DNA from: Coffea arabica
Lineage: Eukaryota; Streptophyta; Magnoliopsida; Gentianales; Rubiaceae
Assembly (NCBI RefSeq): GCF_036785885.1
Contig: NC_092322.1
Location: forward strand, 13,600,466-13,664,465
DNA length: 64,000 nt
Direction: 5' to 3'
Part shown: one piece after another, positions 1 to 12,205 of the stretch
Numbering within the stretch: position 1 is the stretch's first letter
Layout: the number at the start of each line of letters is the position of its first letter
Made by a program: the position numbers and the translations under genes
The notes under the pieces: model-generated
Seen by the model: the letters and a program-made list of their open reading frames with translations, nothing else
Told to the model about the DNA's origin: nothing
The model's database searches: none

Positions 1-570
1 GTTACAAGCATCTTTACAGATCATTATATTGCACGGATTTGTTATTTGATGTTGTCTACTCTCTTCAACTTTCTCTCTTTTTCTATCAGTTTTCAAAAGC
101 AGAAAAACTTATCCTCAATATTATATTGTCTTCTTCTGATGGTCATGCTTTCGGTTTATTGTCTTTTTTAGGCTGAAAATATGCCAAAATCGCGAGTTGA
201 ATGCTGACCTCCTGGACAGAAGCATCCTATTGATACAGCAATAGGATCAACGGAATTATTGGTATTGCTTTCATATTCAATGCATACAACTAGTCATGAA
301 GAAGTATGAATCCAAAGTGTAATTTGGTTTTTCTTTTTGTTCGTTAACCCTATTTGCAGTCCTTTTTGTTATTGCTTTGGTTTTTCATTTAGATTACAAA
401 TCTTGGAGCTTAATGTTATATAATTATACTCCAATTCCATATATTTTGGTTTCATATAAGTCCACATGCACTCACTATTTCCAATTGGATATTGTTCAAG
501 AACTAAACTAATAATGCTTTGCACAACTTTTTTGGAATATCAAGATCTTTGATTGAAAATCTTACACAAT

Positions 571-629
<59 letters not shown>

Positions 630-1032
630 CGATATATCTTTCTCTACTTTAATTTGAAAAGTTGAACTTCATTTTTGTATCTTTCAAGCATTTCAGAAGA
701 TTGGAATAATGAGAATATGCCATACTTGCCTTTGAATGTTGAAACTAGATGCTCTAACATCTGGAAGGTCTCTTTTTTTTTTTTCATTTTTTTCCTAATT
801 GGGGAGAGGTGAAATTTAAGAAGCCAGGAGAGGACAAAGAGGCAAAAATCCGAACTTCTAACTTTTGAAATTTCAACCTTAACCTCTAAATCAAGACTCG
901 AAAGGTCTTAAACTCCAAGAGTTAGATAATTGCCTTTTTTATAGTGTCATGAAGATTTTTTTTAGGGAAGTTATGAAGATTCACCATGATTTAAAACTAG
1001 ATTACGTCTGTACCCTAATTATGGTCCTTCGG
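1..1032. other. Intergenic DNA, possible 3' end of an upstream gene
   Basis: No convincing gene. A T-rich acceptor-like tract ending in AG at 170-171 is followed by a 36-nt open stretch to a TGA at 205-207, which could be the last exon of a plus-strand gene lying left of the window; I do not recognise it. A 9-bp stem with a 6-nt loop (224-247) follows directly. The rest is AT-rich and contains the AT microsatellite. Confidence 0.2.
573..626. repeat. (AT)27 microsatellite
   Basis: An uninterrupted run of 27 AT dinucleotides, directly visible. Such runs vary in length between individuals and are prone to assembly error. Confidence 0.95.
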
Positions 1033-1220
1033 GTTTGTTTGGATAAAATATTATTTGAAATATTATTTGGAATAATTACTATATCACTTTTTGTGATGTG
1101 ATGTATATAAGATAAAAATATGATTGGCAATGTAAAAAGGTGAATTGAAAAATGTGTTTATGATGCAAGTCAGATATTATATTATTATTATTATTTAGAA
1201 AATTTTGCTATCCAAACAAG
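1033..1220. mobile_element. MITE with TTTGTTTGGATA ends, copy 1
   Basis: The element begins with TTTGTTTGGATA and ends with TATCCAAACA, an inverted repeat of about 11 bp. The interior (TATTATTTGAAATA, TGATGTGATG, AATGTGTTTATGATGCAAG) is closely matched by a second copy at 22231-22404, which is missing from the other copy of the duplicated segment. Coding capacity is nil. The ends resemble hAT-type MITEs, but I could not define a clean target-site duplication. Confidence 0.7.
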
Positions 1221-2026
1221 TTTTCTCAACTCAGCAGTGGGGTGTGCATGCTGCAGTCAAGGGGGTTGTCCCTTTTGAACTCCATGGCGTAAATCTGTAC
1301 AACTGCACGTACCGTTCAATGGAAGTAGCATATGGCATGTAAATCATTATTGCAAAGTATTACAAACTGTTTGGGATGAGTTATAATACATTATTAACAA
1401 CAAATATTGTACATTCTTTAGAGCAATTGGACTGATGATTTTTCTAGCTCCAAATCCATAGAGAATAGGGTCGGTTACACAAGCGCGTTCTTGACAATGG
1501 CATGCAATCCTCGTAAATCATCATGGCATGTATCTTTACAAAGAAAGCCAGATTTGTTGTCATTCAGCTTCTTATTTTATTGAGACTCTTAACCAACCTT
1601 CAAAGTTTTGTCGTGTTTTAGCACGAAAACAGTCTGATGATGAGAGACTCCATTTTCCTTGAACCTACTCATTAAATAACATACCTGAGAAGAGTTCCTG
1701 TGTGCTGTTCCAATTATGAGTCAAGCTGACCATGAGTTTGATCTGAGTTACCACACAAAAGAATCAACATTAACAAGCATGAGCTGATTAGAGCATGATA
1801 GTGATTGTAATCTTATACTAGCACTAGAAGTAAATCATAAATATCCTCCATGGATTGAAGGCTGAAAATAATGATGATATTAGTCTCTCTCGTGACCTAA
1901 TTACTTTATTGCTACTCTGAGCAGAACTAGAAGCCATCAACATGATGTTAGCCAGAGAAACCAGGACTCAGATTTCCCCACAAAATATTTTCCTAAGCTA
2001 TTACCTCAAGAACCTCTAATCTCTCT
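1221..2026. other. Downstream intergenic DNA of the NYN-LOTUS gene
   Basis: This stretch lies 3' of the minus-strand gene and probably includes its 3' UTR. No ORF, RNA gene or repeat of note was seen. Confidence 0.5.
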
Positions 2027-5000
2027 CTATATCCTTGTCTCTGCGGACTTCTCACCTGACTTCTTCAAGCTCACTAAAATACCATCAACCAACTTGTCTT
2101 TATTTTCCACGGCTTGGTCTTGAACGAACGAGTAACCCTTCAGTGATCTCTGCTTCTTACCATTTTTCACCACAGAAGGTTCATTCTTGGCAGTGGATGC
2201 AGCTTTAGTTGAAACCCAAGAACTATTTCCGGAAGAATCAGCCCCAGCCTCAGGATTCTCTAATGTACCCCTCTTAGTGTTTTCCTCCTTACTACTGTAC
2301 CATGATTCCAGAATCTGCAGTAACGAACTATCTTCCTCGTTGATTCTTTGCTTCTTTTGGCTTTCTGATTTCATGGACGACGAAGGCTCTTCTTCAGAAT
2401 CAGAGAAGTCATCATCAGACAAGCTTTCATAATCATGACGAATCTTTTCAACAGTTTCGTCTTTTACTTTCCTACTCAATGCTGGCCCACTTTCATTCCT
2501 CTTGGAGCCCAAGTTAGCAACTGGACCAAGTTCATCCCATGAAGAATCAGTATCATCCTCCTTCCCTGACGAATCAGATAATTCGGTCTCAGAATGACCT
2601 TCTCTACTCCCAAAATTGCTTCTCTGAACAAATGGATCCATGTTGTCTGGGCTAAGACTCTTCAAGACTTCAGTAGTGGGAAGAATATAAGTGGACTCTA
2701 TCCGCACCCCAGGCATTATTTGAAGAAGAGTTGCTAATTTTTGGTAACCTAGCTTCTGTACATCCAGAGGATAGCTGTATCTCTCAAAAAACACTTTCCT
2801 AAAGGATCCAATGTTAAATCCCTCTGGGTATTTCTTTGCAATTTCATCAAGAAGCTTCTCACAGTCTGCAAGTATCTCAGTCCTGGACTTTCCGGAAAGC
2901 ATTCCCTCAATGGCAGGCTGAGACACTCCGGTAAATGGAGGATTTTGGTGTCTTTTCTGTCCATCAATTTCTCTCAGTCTCTGTGACAAGGAAGATGGCT
3001 GTGTGTCTGAAAAGATAGAACTTAACCCATTGGATTGACGAGAAACATTAGTAGATTGACTTGATAAATCTTTCTCATCAGAGTTGACGAGTTTGAAAGG
3101 ATAATTTTGGGAGGGAGATTCTTCTATCCACTTCTTATCTGAAATCAATAGGTCCACAAGGTGAAGAAGATCAGATTCATTAAGGGATTTAAGAAGTGAC
3201 GGTCCTTCTCTTTGTAGGTTTTGCCCCATCTGCACCCTGATAAAAAATGATAGTAGCCAAGTAAATCCTTGTAACTTTGCAACCTTTATATCATAATACC
3301 ATAAGAAGGAAAAGATCCACATACAACTACAGTTCAAGTTGAACCTGTAAAATAAACGAGCACTATTTGAAAAGGCAAAGATGCAATCATCATTTTTCTG
3401 AATTTTCCAGGGTTTGAATCTTGTTCACCAAGATTACTATACTTTTTGCATTCTAATTTCCTACTATGTGCTTTGTTTACTGTTTGTCAAAATACATTAA
3501 TACGAGACTTCAAAAAAGCAAATGACAAGGACAAGTTATAATTTGAATAAGATTATACCTCGAAGAGGAAAATGGTGGTGTTAATTTCTAATAGAAAATA
3601 TGAAGCATCATATATCATGTAACAAGGTTTAAGGTTCATGTACCAAAGACATTCAAACAGCGAAAAGATATATGACAACTAACTGTGCACAAAAACCAAA
3701 AAAAAAAAAAGGCTCAATTCATTTGCTGAACTCATTGCTGCATGTGACAAGTTCCAAGAAAAATTTTTTTTTAAAAAAAAGTACTTTTACCAATAACTTC
3801 AATTGTGTGAAGAAAGATTAGCAGGAAACCCTTGCCCACAGTTATATGTTCCAATAGTTGGTCTCATAAATAACAACCTTCAGCATGCGGAAAACATACT
3901 TTCCACAGATTTGGCAATTTTCTTCTGATGTAATTGAGAACACTACCTTAACATACACAGGTATTTCTGAAATAACACAATATACTTAAAAAATTGGTAC
4001 CTCTTTGGCCACCTGAATGACAGTATAAATGTCAGACTTTCCAAATCAATCACGACAGAACCAAACAGGGCTCAAAACATAAAAAGTCCAACAAAAAATA
4101 CTTCTTCTCTCTCTATATGGTTGTGAGGTATGTGCGTGCTCAACAACTTTCAAGTTAAAAAGAAACCTCTAGGGTCTCACAAAACCGTCTAGTAATTCAA
4201 ACTTCATCATGTCGAGATGCTCTATGGTTACTTAGGGTTGGGAGGGGAAAAGAAGGCAGTAGAAAGCACCAGAAATTTACTGATGAACGAAAAAATGGCA
4301 TTAAGAGCTATTCCAGCTGATCACAAAGCCTATGTTGTAAATATGCAGTTACGAATATCAGACAAAGTAAAAGGAATCAGACCGAAAACAAGGTCAGAAA
4401 AAGTACTTTCAATTTGTTTGAAAGAAACAAAAGTCATGAAAGTGATTATTAAAAATCCCTGTCAATAAACATGAAACTCATTCAAATTTGACAATTGAGG
4501 CAGTAGGTAACTTGAGTATGCATGAAATCTCAAGGAAGAGTTTCTTTTTACAACTTGTTTATTCCAGATATTATTTTTAAATAAGCTGTAGCTTGCTCAA
4601 ACCAGTAAATAGAATTTTAGGTACAGTTGCTAGTAGAAAATCAAAATAGTTCAGTAAGCACAAATGAGAAAAGATATGACAGATAGCATGACAGAAGGTT
4701 TACCTGGTCTTTGACTGCAGGACGATAGCTGAAGCATTGACAGTGCCTAAAAATGTTTTCAAGTCATCCCAAAAACTTTCCTTTGCAAATATTCCATTCT
4801 TATTACAAGCAAGCTTGGTATCGTTCATCTTTTCACTTGATTTTCCACCTGAATCATCAGATTGCTCTGAATTCTCCCAGATTCTAAGCATGCTCAGAAG
4901 TTGTCCGAAAAAGCCAGAGCTTTTCCTGGATTTGTCATTAGTGGGTGGAGAACTACTAGAGATATTGTCATCAGGAATCATTTCAGTAGTTGCCAATGAA

Positions 5001-7986
5001 TCTGGAGAGACAGATTCAACAGACTCAACTCTTGATTGCACATGCTCTCCCTTGGCTTCCATCTTCTCATCCAAAATCCCATCACTTGTACTTGAAAGTT
5101 TTTCATCTGGACTGTCATAACTGGGCCCATACCATATCCTGCATATCCTTCTGAAGAACCCCAGTTTGTTCTTCAGTTCAGATTCGGGCCTATGTACTAC
5201 TAGGTGCAACTGACTCTCAGTTGCTTTAGTATTATCCGCAGCCTGAACACGTGCTGATGATTCTTGTACTTCTCTGGGCTGCTCCTGCACTTCAGTTTTT
5301 GCATCTTCCGGTGTTATTGAAGCACTCTTCAATTCTGGCTCATTCAATGGAGGCACAGGAAGGGTTCTTATTGGCTTCTGAAATTCAGTCAAAGGTTCTT
5401 GCGGTTGTCCACCATTTTTCATTGGAGCTTCAGAAGATGCAGGTATTGATTGCTTCCCAACCAACTGGTCATTACAAGGTCCTTTTCCAGCACTTAGTTT
5501 GCCAGCATCAACAGAATCGACTTCTCCTTTATGTATAGGCCTTGTGGTTATGCTTGGACTCGGACTGAGGTCAGCTTGCTCAGAAACTTTAGTTGCAATA
5601 GCAAATACAAAAAACTGGCCGTCATTTCTTGGTTGAAGCCTCAATATATGTGGCAGCGCCAAAAGAAAACGGGAGAACTTCCTGTACCCATAAAAGTCTT
5701 TGTCTATGGTTATACTACTTTTTGACAATTCAGCACGAAGTTCTGTAATGGAAATTCCTTTTGGATTTTGATGTAAAATGCTTCGTATTTGCTTTATAAC
5801 TGCCTTTGGTATTGGTTGAGTTTTATTTTCGGAATTGGAATCAGGTAAGACCTCAGCTGGGGGACAAGCTGATTGCTCTGAAGCTGGAGGCTGGGGGAAA
5901 GCTGTCTGCTCTGTAACTGCAAAGGGGTCTTCAAGAGGTGCCTTATAGTGGCCGTACCAAGAACCATATGGACCATCTGGAGGTTGATTAAAATGCTTTC
6001 CAGAAAGGTCTTCTCCTTTAAGCAAAGAATTCCAATGCCACATGATGCTTGCAGCACTGCAGAGTACGCTAGAAGCACCATGACTACTAGCAAGTAATAT
6101 GTTGTAATTGTTCATTCTTAGACGATGCAAAATGCCAGCAAAATCTCTATCACCAGATATTAGAAAAAGATGTGCTGGTGGAGGGTTTTGGGAAACCCAG
6201 TACATGAGGTCAACAAGAAGAGACCTATCTGCACTGTTCTTCCCACCTGCAATGACAACAGAAAATTAACTGGTAATACAGATTATAGCAATAGAGAAAA
6301 TTGCAGACTATAAGAGATTTATAAATTATTCATTGAACCATAAGATGTGAATATCAGAACCCAAACGAGATCTCTAAATAAGTATAACGTGAGCAACAGT
6401 ACAAATAAGAGCAGAACATAAAAATGTCATGCAGACTGGTTAAAGCATATATGACATGTTTAGCCTAATAATAAGTGTGAAAAGCAGCAAAGGAGACAAT
6501 TGTTGTTGCATTAGCAGATCAATCACTGTGTACACCCTGAAAGGCATTGATAAGACTAGAAAGGTAAAAGACCAAGGCAAGCAGCTCAAGCACTGTAAGC
6601 GCCAAATGAAGCAACCATATCTGATTACCCCATTATTCACCCTCAAAAATTTCATTGATGGATAAAACAGCTTAATTCCACAATAAGTTCCAAGTAGCTT
6701 TTTAGACCACAACTAGTCATCATGCAATATTCCCAGGTGTGACATTTTACAAAGTATACTCACATTCTCATGGAGCCATCCATTAACAGAAGTTCAAAAA
6801 ATGGAACTAAATGCAGTAAACTGTTACAACACTGTCCTCCAACCTGCTAAGCTATCTAAGGAATGTTGAACTCTTAACAAGATCCTTTCACGAATTAGTA
6901 GTATTCTGCATAATCCTAAAAGTCCCAGCATATTCTTATTCAGTACAAGCATTCTAGTTCATTGAGAAGCTATGACATTTCACACTAAAATTGCATTTTA
7001 TTGCTACACACCACTTAGTGAAAAGTCATAATCATCAATTATTACTTAAAGATAGAATAAACCAAAGACTTTTACTAATTTTATAGCTGATTGTTACTAA
7101 TTAATATGAAATTTTGTTAAGGCCACCCTTTTCAAACATCCCAAAATCCCAAAAAAAAAAGGGACAAAAAAGCATCGTTTCAATCAAGGCCAGGCCCAAT
7201 GCAGCAGTAATATCAATCACGAAATATAAAACAAAAAGAAAGCAACAACCCCTGAGAGTGATTGCCTACAAGTAGAATTTCCTTTACACACCAACTATCA
7301 TCAGAACATCCACAGCTAATAAAAGAAAAGCACAGAACAACCAAAAAACCACAGAATTGTACGGATATTAGCAAATCTTAAAAAAAAAATTTTTTTTTTC
7401 TTCCCCTTTCTATTTCCTCCTAATAAGTATACTTCCACTTTTTTCCTTGTAAGTTCTTTGTTGTCTTAGGACGAGGGCTAAATTCTAATCTACCTCATTC
7501 CCCCTTCCCTTCTTCGTCATTCACATTCTTCAAAACCAAATACATAAAAGAATCACGAGATAACAGAGGATTAAAAGGTTCACCACGAGGAATATGAGTA
7601 AGATTCATCCCAGTAGACGAAAAGGCCTCCTGATTAACCCTCGAAAGCTGCATTACGTCCCCAAAAGCAGTGATCTGAATAGGACCCTTGATCCCATTAG
7701 CCCTGATGGCAGCAGTGATGGCCGGAGCAACTTTAAAAACATTAGTCCCGGCAGGGACGTTACAGTTCTCAAAATCCCACCACACTGATACCCTCACGCT
7801 ACGGCTCTCGTCTTCTTGCCGCCGGGACTGGTAGGACGGCGTGTTGGAACTAATATTTGGCGAATATGTTGAGAAATGGGAGATTTGGACAAGGAATTTT
7901 GGGGTTTTGGCTGAATTTTCATTGGTGGATGTGGCCAAAAGTATGAAATTTGAAATGGGTTTTGCTGGGAATTTCGATTTGATCAT
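2027..7986 (-). CDS. NYN-nuclease / OST-HTH (LOTUS) domain protein, three exons
   Basis: The exons are 7986-7584, 6246-4704 and 3236-2027. They total 3156 nt and encode 1051 aa in one frame across GT-AG junctions: exon 1 ends inside a Gly codon, and exon 2 joins exon 3 in frame at ACC-AG|G. An N-terminal NYN (PIN-like, MARF1/limkain-type) domain spans about residues 65-205, with WWDFENC near 69 and SGDRDF near 165, both carrying the acidic residues expected for metal binding. A first LOTUS domain lies at about 280-352 and a second at about 767-836; a Ser/Asp/Glu-rich tail follows. NYN-LOTUS proteins are RNA-binding factors and putative ribonucleases; the plant members are poorly characterised. 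The first 60 residues are Ser/Thr/Asn/Lys-rich with few acidic residues, as in a mitochondrial or plastid presequence (inference). The start is the first ATG before the NYN domain. No breaks were seen. Confidence 0.88.
3237..4703 (-). other. Intron 2 of the NYN-LOTUS gene
   Basis: A 1467-bp intron with donor GTAAAC at 4703 and acceptor TATCAG ending at 3237. No extra exon is needed, because the flanking exons join in frame. A plus-strand open frame at 4217-4468 inside it has no recognisable domain. Confidence 0.75.
6247..7583 (-). other. Intron 1 of the NYN-LOTUS gene
   Basis: A 1337-bp intron with donor GTGAAC at 7583 and acceptor TTGCAG ending at 6247. It splits the NYN domain. No gene or repeat of note was seen in it. 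Confidence 0.8.
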
Positions 7987-8099
7987 CGTTCTTGATGATT
8001 TTTGGGAGAGTTTGAGAGGATGACGATGGAAATCAGAAATCCTTCATTTCAATAGAGGAGAAGCAGAGGGTTTTAGGAGGGGAGAAGAGAGACGAGGGA

Positions 8100-8180
8100 A
8101 AACTAAAAAACGAAAGCGCTAAAAGCCCAAAACCCTTAAAACCTTAATCACAGGGCACGTACTTGTCACGTGATTTTTGT
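8100..8180 (-). promoter_or_regulatory. Proximal promoter of the NYN-LOTUS gene (G-box, telo-box-like)
   Basis: Upstream of the ATG at 7986 (increasing coordinates) there is an AAACCCTTAAAACC telo-box-like stretch near 8130 and a perfect CACGTG G-box at 8167-8172, about 180 bp from the start codon. Both are common in promoters of broadly expressed plant genes. No clear TATA box was seen. The link to expression is inference. Confidence 0.4.
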
Positions 8181-9326
8181 TTTTATTTTTATTTTTTGTT
8201 TTGCTTTTGATTTTGGTGTGAGGAAATTTTTTGTTGCTCATTCTCTCTCATACCTATAATTACTAAAGTCTAAGGAAATTTAGTGCATCATTTATAAAGT
8301 ACTATAATTCATGATAGTTTTGCTGTGGCCCATATTTGTATCCCTAATTTGATGGAAAATGTCTGCAAAAGAATTGTTTGAGACTTTCTCTAATGGCAAT
8401 AAAAAATCAAAAAATTTAATCTTATATACACTATTAATGTATATAATACCATGGTTGAATATATGATATTTATACAAAATTTGAATCAAATTCAAAAGCA
8501 TCATATCTCATCGATGATAGTGTATACTTTGATAATTCATAAAATATACGTTGTTTTCTTTTTCTACACTTCGATAAGTTTGGTATATTAGTGAAAAAGA
8601 CCAAAATGCTAAACAAAGAATTGTAAGATGCTTTTGAACTCCCTTCAAATCAAGGCTATCCAACACTCTACACTCAAATCTCCTCACACACATTCATATA
8701 ACTCGCATTAGATTTTATGTAAAACATAATTTGACTGTTTCTTTTAGCAACTATTTTTTCTGCATCTAGTTTTTAGTATGGTAGATAAAATTTAACGAAT
8801 CGACAGGAGGAAAGGAGAGAATTAATCTAAAACATCGAATTTTTAGAGTGTTTTAACTTTAGTTACTGGATCAAAATTTCTTCAACTTTTTTTTTGGGCT
8901 TAATTAGAGGTCTAAGAGACGTTGACCTAATAATAGTACCACATGACCAAAAATAAAATGATCCTTAATTACAAATTCAAGCTCATCTTCAAGAAATGAG
9001 GTTGTAAATTGTATAAGACTGATCATGTTGGGCTTGTCAAGGAAAAATTTTTTGTTTTCCTTGTCCATCTATAGAGTACAAAGTTGGTCTGCATTCATAA
9101 ATCACAGCCCACACCATCTGAACTGCACAACAAGATAGTGTAATATTTGGGCGCGTCCAGTATCCAAAAACTCAGAGGTTTTTCTTTTTGTCCTCCCAAC
9201 ATGCAACATGGAACAAATTCATTTGAACTATGAATTCAGACGAAAATTTATGGTCAATTGGTGAGGACGAATTACTTTGTTACAAAATATTGTCTTTTAA
9301 AATTTCATTATCGATTTGGGAGCTAT
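8181..9326. other. Intergenic DNA, nothing recognised
   Basis: AT-rich sequence with only short chance open frames. I saw no gene, RNA gene or clear transposon end. Confidence 0.5.
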
Positions 9327-10276
9327 GGGCCTGTTTGGAACCTGAGTTTTTTGAGAGTTTGTCTAAAACTTTACTGTAGTGCACTGTAGAAGTTTTTGAA
9401 AAAATTTTGTAGAAATTTTTGTAAGGTGAAAAATTTTGTAGAAGTTTTTGTAAGGTAAAAAACTTTTTTTTCTTCTTTTTTTCTCTTTCCCTTTCTTTTT
9501 CTTTTTCTTTCTTTCCTTTTTCTTTTCTTTCCTCTCTTTTTCTTCTTCTTCTTCTTCCCCGTTACCTCCGCCACCCCCAGCAGCAACTCCACCTCCCCCC
9601 GCCCCCCTCTGCCCCGCCTTCCCTCTGCCCCCGCCACCCCCCTCTACCCCGCCTTCCCCCTCTGCGCCGCCCCCTCCCCCCGCCGCCCCCCTCTGGTCCT
9701 AAGATTCAGTCTAATGAGCAAAAAAAGGTTTTTCAAACGAGAACCTTCCAAGATCTGCTCAAAGACGAATATGATGAAGATTTATTTGAGTACTATGCTA
9801 CTACACAACTTGTTGTGGCCTCTCTGGATGGGTCAGTGGAGCCAATTGGACCACCGGCCATATATACTTCAATGGAACCATCTCCAGATGAGCAATATGT
9901 TTTGAGTACTTCAATTCATAGGCCATTTTCTTTTATCGCTGCTCCCCTCTGCGCCACCCCCCTCTGCGCTGGACGTAGAGAGAAAAAAAAGGATAAGAGA
10001 GGATGATGGTAGGGGAGGAAGAGGGGGAGAGGGAAAAAAAGGGGGGAAAAATAAAAGACCGGCACCGGAAATTGGTGACGGAGCCGGCAATGGAGGTGGT
10101 GGTGGAGGAGGAAGAAGAAGAAAAGGGGAAGGAAATTTTTTTTTGTTGTGTTTTGGATATTTTAAGTGTGTAGGTTAAAAACTTTGATAAATTTTTTGGG
10201 GGTTTTTGTAGCAAAAGTTGTTAAAAAACTAGTTTTATACAAACTTAGTAAAAAATCAAGCTTCCAAACAGGGCCT
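9327..10276. mobile_element. Non-autonomous TIR transposon with captured gene fragment (Pack-type)
   Basis: The left end GGGCCTGTTTGGAA (9327-9340) is mirrored at the right end (TTCCAAACAGGGCC, 10262-10275) with a 1-bp indel. Subterminal direct repeats of the GTAGAAGTTTTTGTAAGGT type lie inside the left end. Long pyrimidine/C-rich arms on the left (9460-9690) face purine-rich arms on the right (9980-10140). Between them is an 81-codon piece of a host gene (next entry). There is no transposase, so it would need one in trans. The element class is unsettled because the target-site duplication is unclear (perhaps TAT). Confidence 0.7.
9695..9937 (+). pseudogene. Captured exon fragment of chloroplast glutamyl endopeptidase (CGEP-like)
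   Basis: One open frame of 81 codons begins GPKIQSNEQKK and continues through RTFQDLLKDEYDEDLFEYYA, ASLDGSVEPIGPPAIYTSM, PSPDEQYV and SIHRPFSFI. I recognise this as the propeller-side region of the plant prolyl-oligopeptidase-family glutamyl endopeptidase of plastids. The fragment contains no active-site residues. It stops abruptly at both sides in C-rich sequence with a CCCCTCTG word at each junction. Only this part of the gene is present, embedded in a TIR element, so it is a transduplicated fragment and not a gene. The frame is uninterrupted, which suggests a recent capture or selection (inference). Confidence 0.8.
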
Positions 10277-11278
10277 ATATTAGTGGGTGATATTCTTATC
10301 AACGATATATGGTTTTGGGACATGCTCTGACCCATAGCAATGATCGGAACCGAGTTCAATCAAACTTCTTTCTAAAAAAAAAAGGATTAAAATTTGCTCC
10401 TCTAAGAGACAAGTCCTTTTTGCATTTCATTTTCCCAAAATGAATTTTACAAATTGGACTTTGAAAATGGATAAAGCTAGAAAAACTCTTGCTTGAACAT
10501 ACACCTTAGAAGTACTCTGCGTTATTAGTGCTTTACTAAAAATTAATTTTGGGATAGGATGCTTTTTTTTTTTTTTGTACATCTCACGGGTAATTTGGTT
10601 TGTGACTTATTAAACTTTGTCACAATAGAACTCAAATCTGGTGTTCCCATCATCCGCATGGAACAACGTTCATTGGTAGCACAACTAAATTGTGGAACAA
10701 TTCAGCACAATCATCACTTGAAGTTGAAGAAGAGCCTTCAAGTAAATTTAAACTTGATTAATTCTTGTGTTGAAACATGTAAACTCCTTCAATCTCACTG
10801 GGAATATCATGCTTTCACTCTTTCGATATTCAAAAATTAAAGTCATAGTTCTGAAGGCATCAAAAAGTACTAGTTAGTTTTTAATTTTGTTATTTAAAAA
10901 CATAACTTTTCTGAATATTATTGACTTATCAAGTGAATATTTTGAATTTAAAGGTTGCTTATGAAAATTCCATCGATACAATCTCATCTAGACAATATAA
11001 ACATCTTTTTTAAAAAATGCAAGCATGTTTACATAAGATGTTAAATTTTCATAAATAAAAGAGAAATCCATCCGATGGGACCATGGTAATTGGTAAGTGT
11101 TGGCCACTGTCAAGTTTGCTTTCGAGCTACTAATTATGGAAATTTGTGTGATTCTATTCAATCATGAAGCATGAACAATTACTACTTCTGGATGTTTTTG
11201 TAAATGTGATAAATTCCCTCTGTATTTGAAGAAGATTTTTCTGTGACTTTGTGAAGTTAATATATACTTAATGTAAGG
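10277..11278. other. Intergenic DNA, nothing recognised
   Basis: No supported gene. A plus-strand open frame at 10559-10840 begins in a T-tract and shows no domain. Confidence 0.5.
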
Positions 11279-11710
11279 TAGGGGTGGAGCTGAACCTCGC
11301 GAGCTACTTGGTCAGCAGCTCAAGCTCGAGCTCGGTTGACCAAGCTCAATCTCGAGCTCGAGCCGATCGTTAGAGCTATCGAGTCGAGCTCGAGCTTGGA
11401 AATATGATACTCGAAAGCTTGACGAGCTCTATCGAGCTTTTTATAATATATATTTTAATTTTTATTATTGTGAAATGTCAATAATATCCTTTATTTAAAA
11501 TTATATATAAAATATTAATTTTTATTACTTGAGCTTGATTAGGTTTGATTGAGCTCGAATAAGCTTGATTTGAATTGATTACATTTAATTAAACTCGAGC
11601 TCGAGTTCCATAAATTGATGTCGAGCTCGAGCTCGAGCTTAGTTATTTTGCCTCGAGTCGAGCTCGAGTAGTGCACTACTCGAGCTCGACTCGACTCGAC
11701 AACAACCCTA
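11279..11710. mobile_element. hAT-like MITE rich in CTCGAG/GAGCTC words
   Basis: A 432-bp element starts TAGGGGTGGAGC and ends AACCCTA. It is flanked by a perfect direct repeat AATGTAAGG (11270-11278 and 11711-11719), an 8-9-bp target-site duplication typical of hAT elements. Both ends are built from overlapping CTCGAG, GAGCTC and TCGAG words that are self-complementary, with an AT-rich centre. Coding capacity is nil. Confidence 0.8.
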
Positions 11711-11984
11711 AATGTAAGGTCCCGTATTTGTAGTCCCAGTGTATCAAACTTTATTCATAAACCTTACTCTCGCGGATAAAAGGTGTAGCTTGATCACAAC
11801 CTACATGCAGGTATGTGTAAGGGTGGGCAATTGTTCAACTTTGAAAAATTGTAATTGTATGCAAGAAAAGTTTTATAACTTTTAATTTTATCTTGCATTT
11901 GCACCTCCTGAGATTTTCAAATTTCCTTTCTTTCTTTGTATCGCTCCCCTAACATTGTAAAACTAATTGCGTTTATAGTCTATT

Positions 11985-12205
11985 TTAGCATGAAACACTT
12001 ACGGGGAAGGACTAAAGAGCAAACCAAGGAGAAAGAGAAATGTGGTTCAACTCCATATACACAAGAAAAGCACACAATGGCAAAGGATGAAATTGATCTG
12101 CAGGGAACCACTGCAAAGCAATTTGTTGTCCAGAAATTTAGCTCTTGCATTCGATTGCAAGGCTTGTTAGAAAAGGGCTTATACTATTTACTTGGTCAGA
12201 AATGA
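11985..12205 (+). pseudogene. Relic last exon of a WAT1-related transporter gene
   Basis: The frame reads GRTKEQTKEKEKCGS ... AKDEIDLQ ... SCIRLQGL. It lines up with the C-terminal tail of the intact WAT1 gene downstream (WGKIKEQSKETENCSS ... PKDEIQ) and with the nucleotides just after that gene's stop (CGCAAGGCTTGTT). The membrane-spanning exons are not found upstream, and the homology starts mid-exon at about 12000. It is best read as the remnant of a tandem duplicate whose other exons have been lost. Confidence 0.65.

Noticed and set aside
4217-4468. 83-codon plus-strand open frame
   Set aside because: It lies inside intron 2 of the opposite-strand gene, has no domain, and the flanking exons join in frame without it.
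9371-9637. Lys/Arg/Glu-rich minus-strand open frame
   Set aside because: A translation of the pyrimidine-rich arm of a transposon; low complexity only.
9580-9690. GC-rich block looking like a CpG island or gene start
   Set aside because: It is a C-rich simple repeat within the TIR element, not linked to a host promoter.
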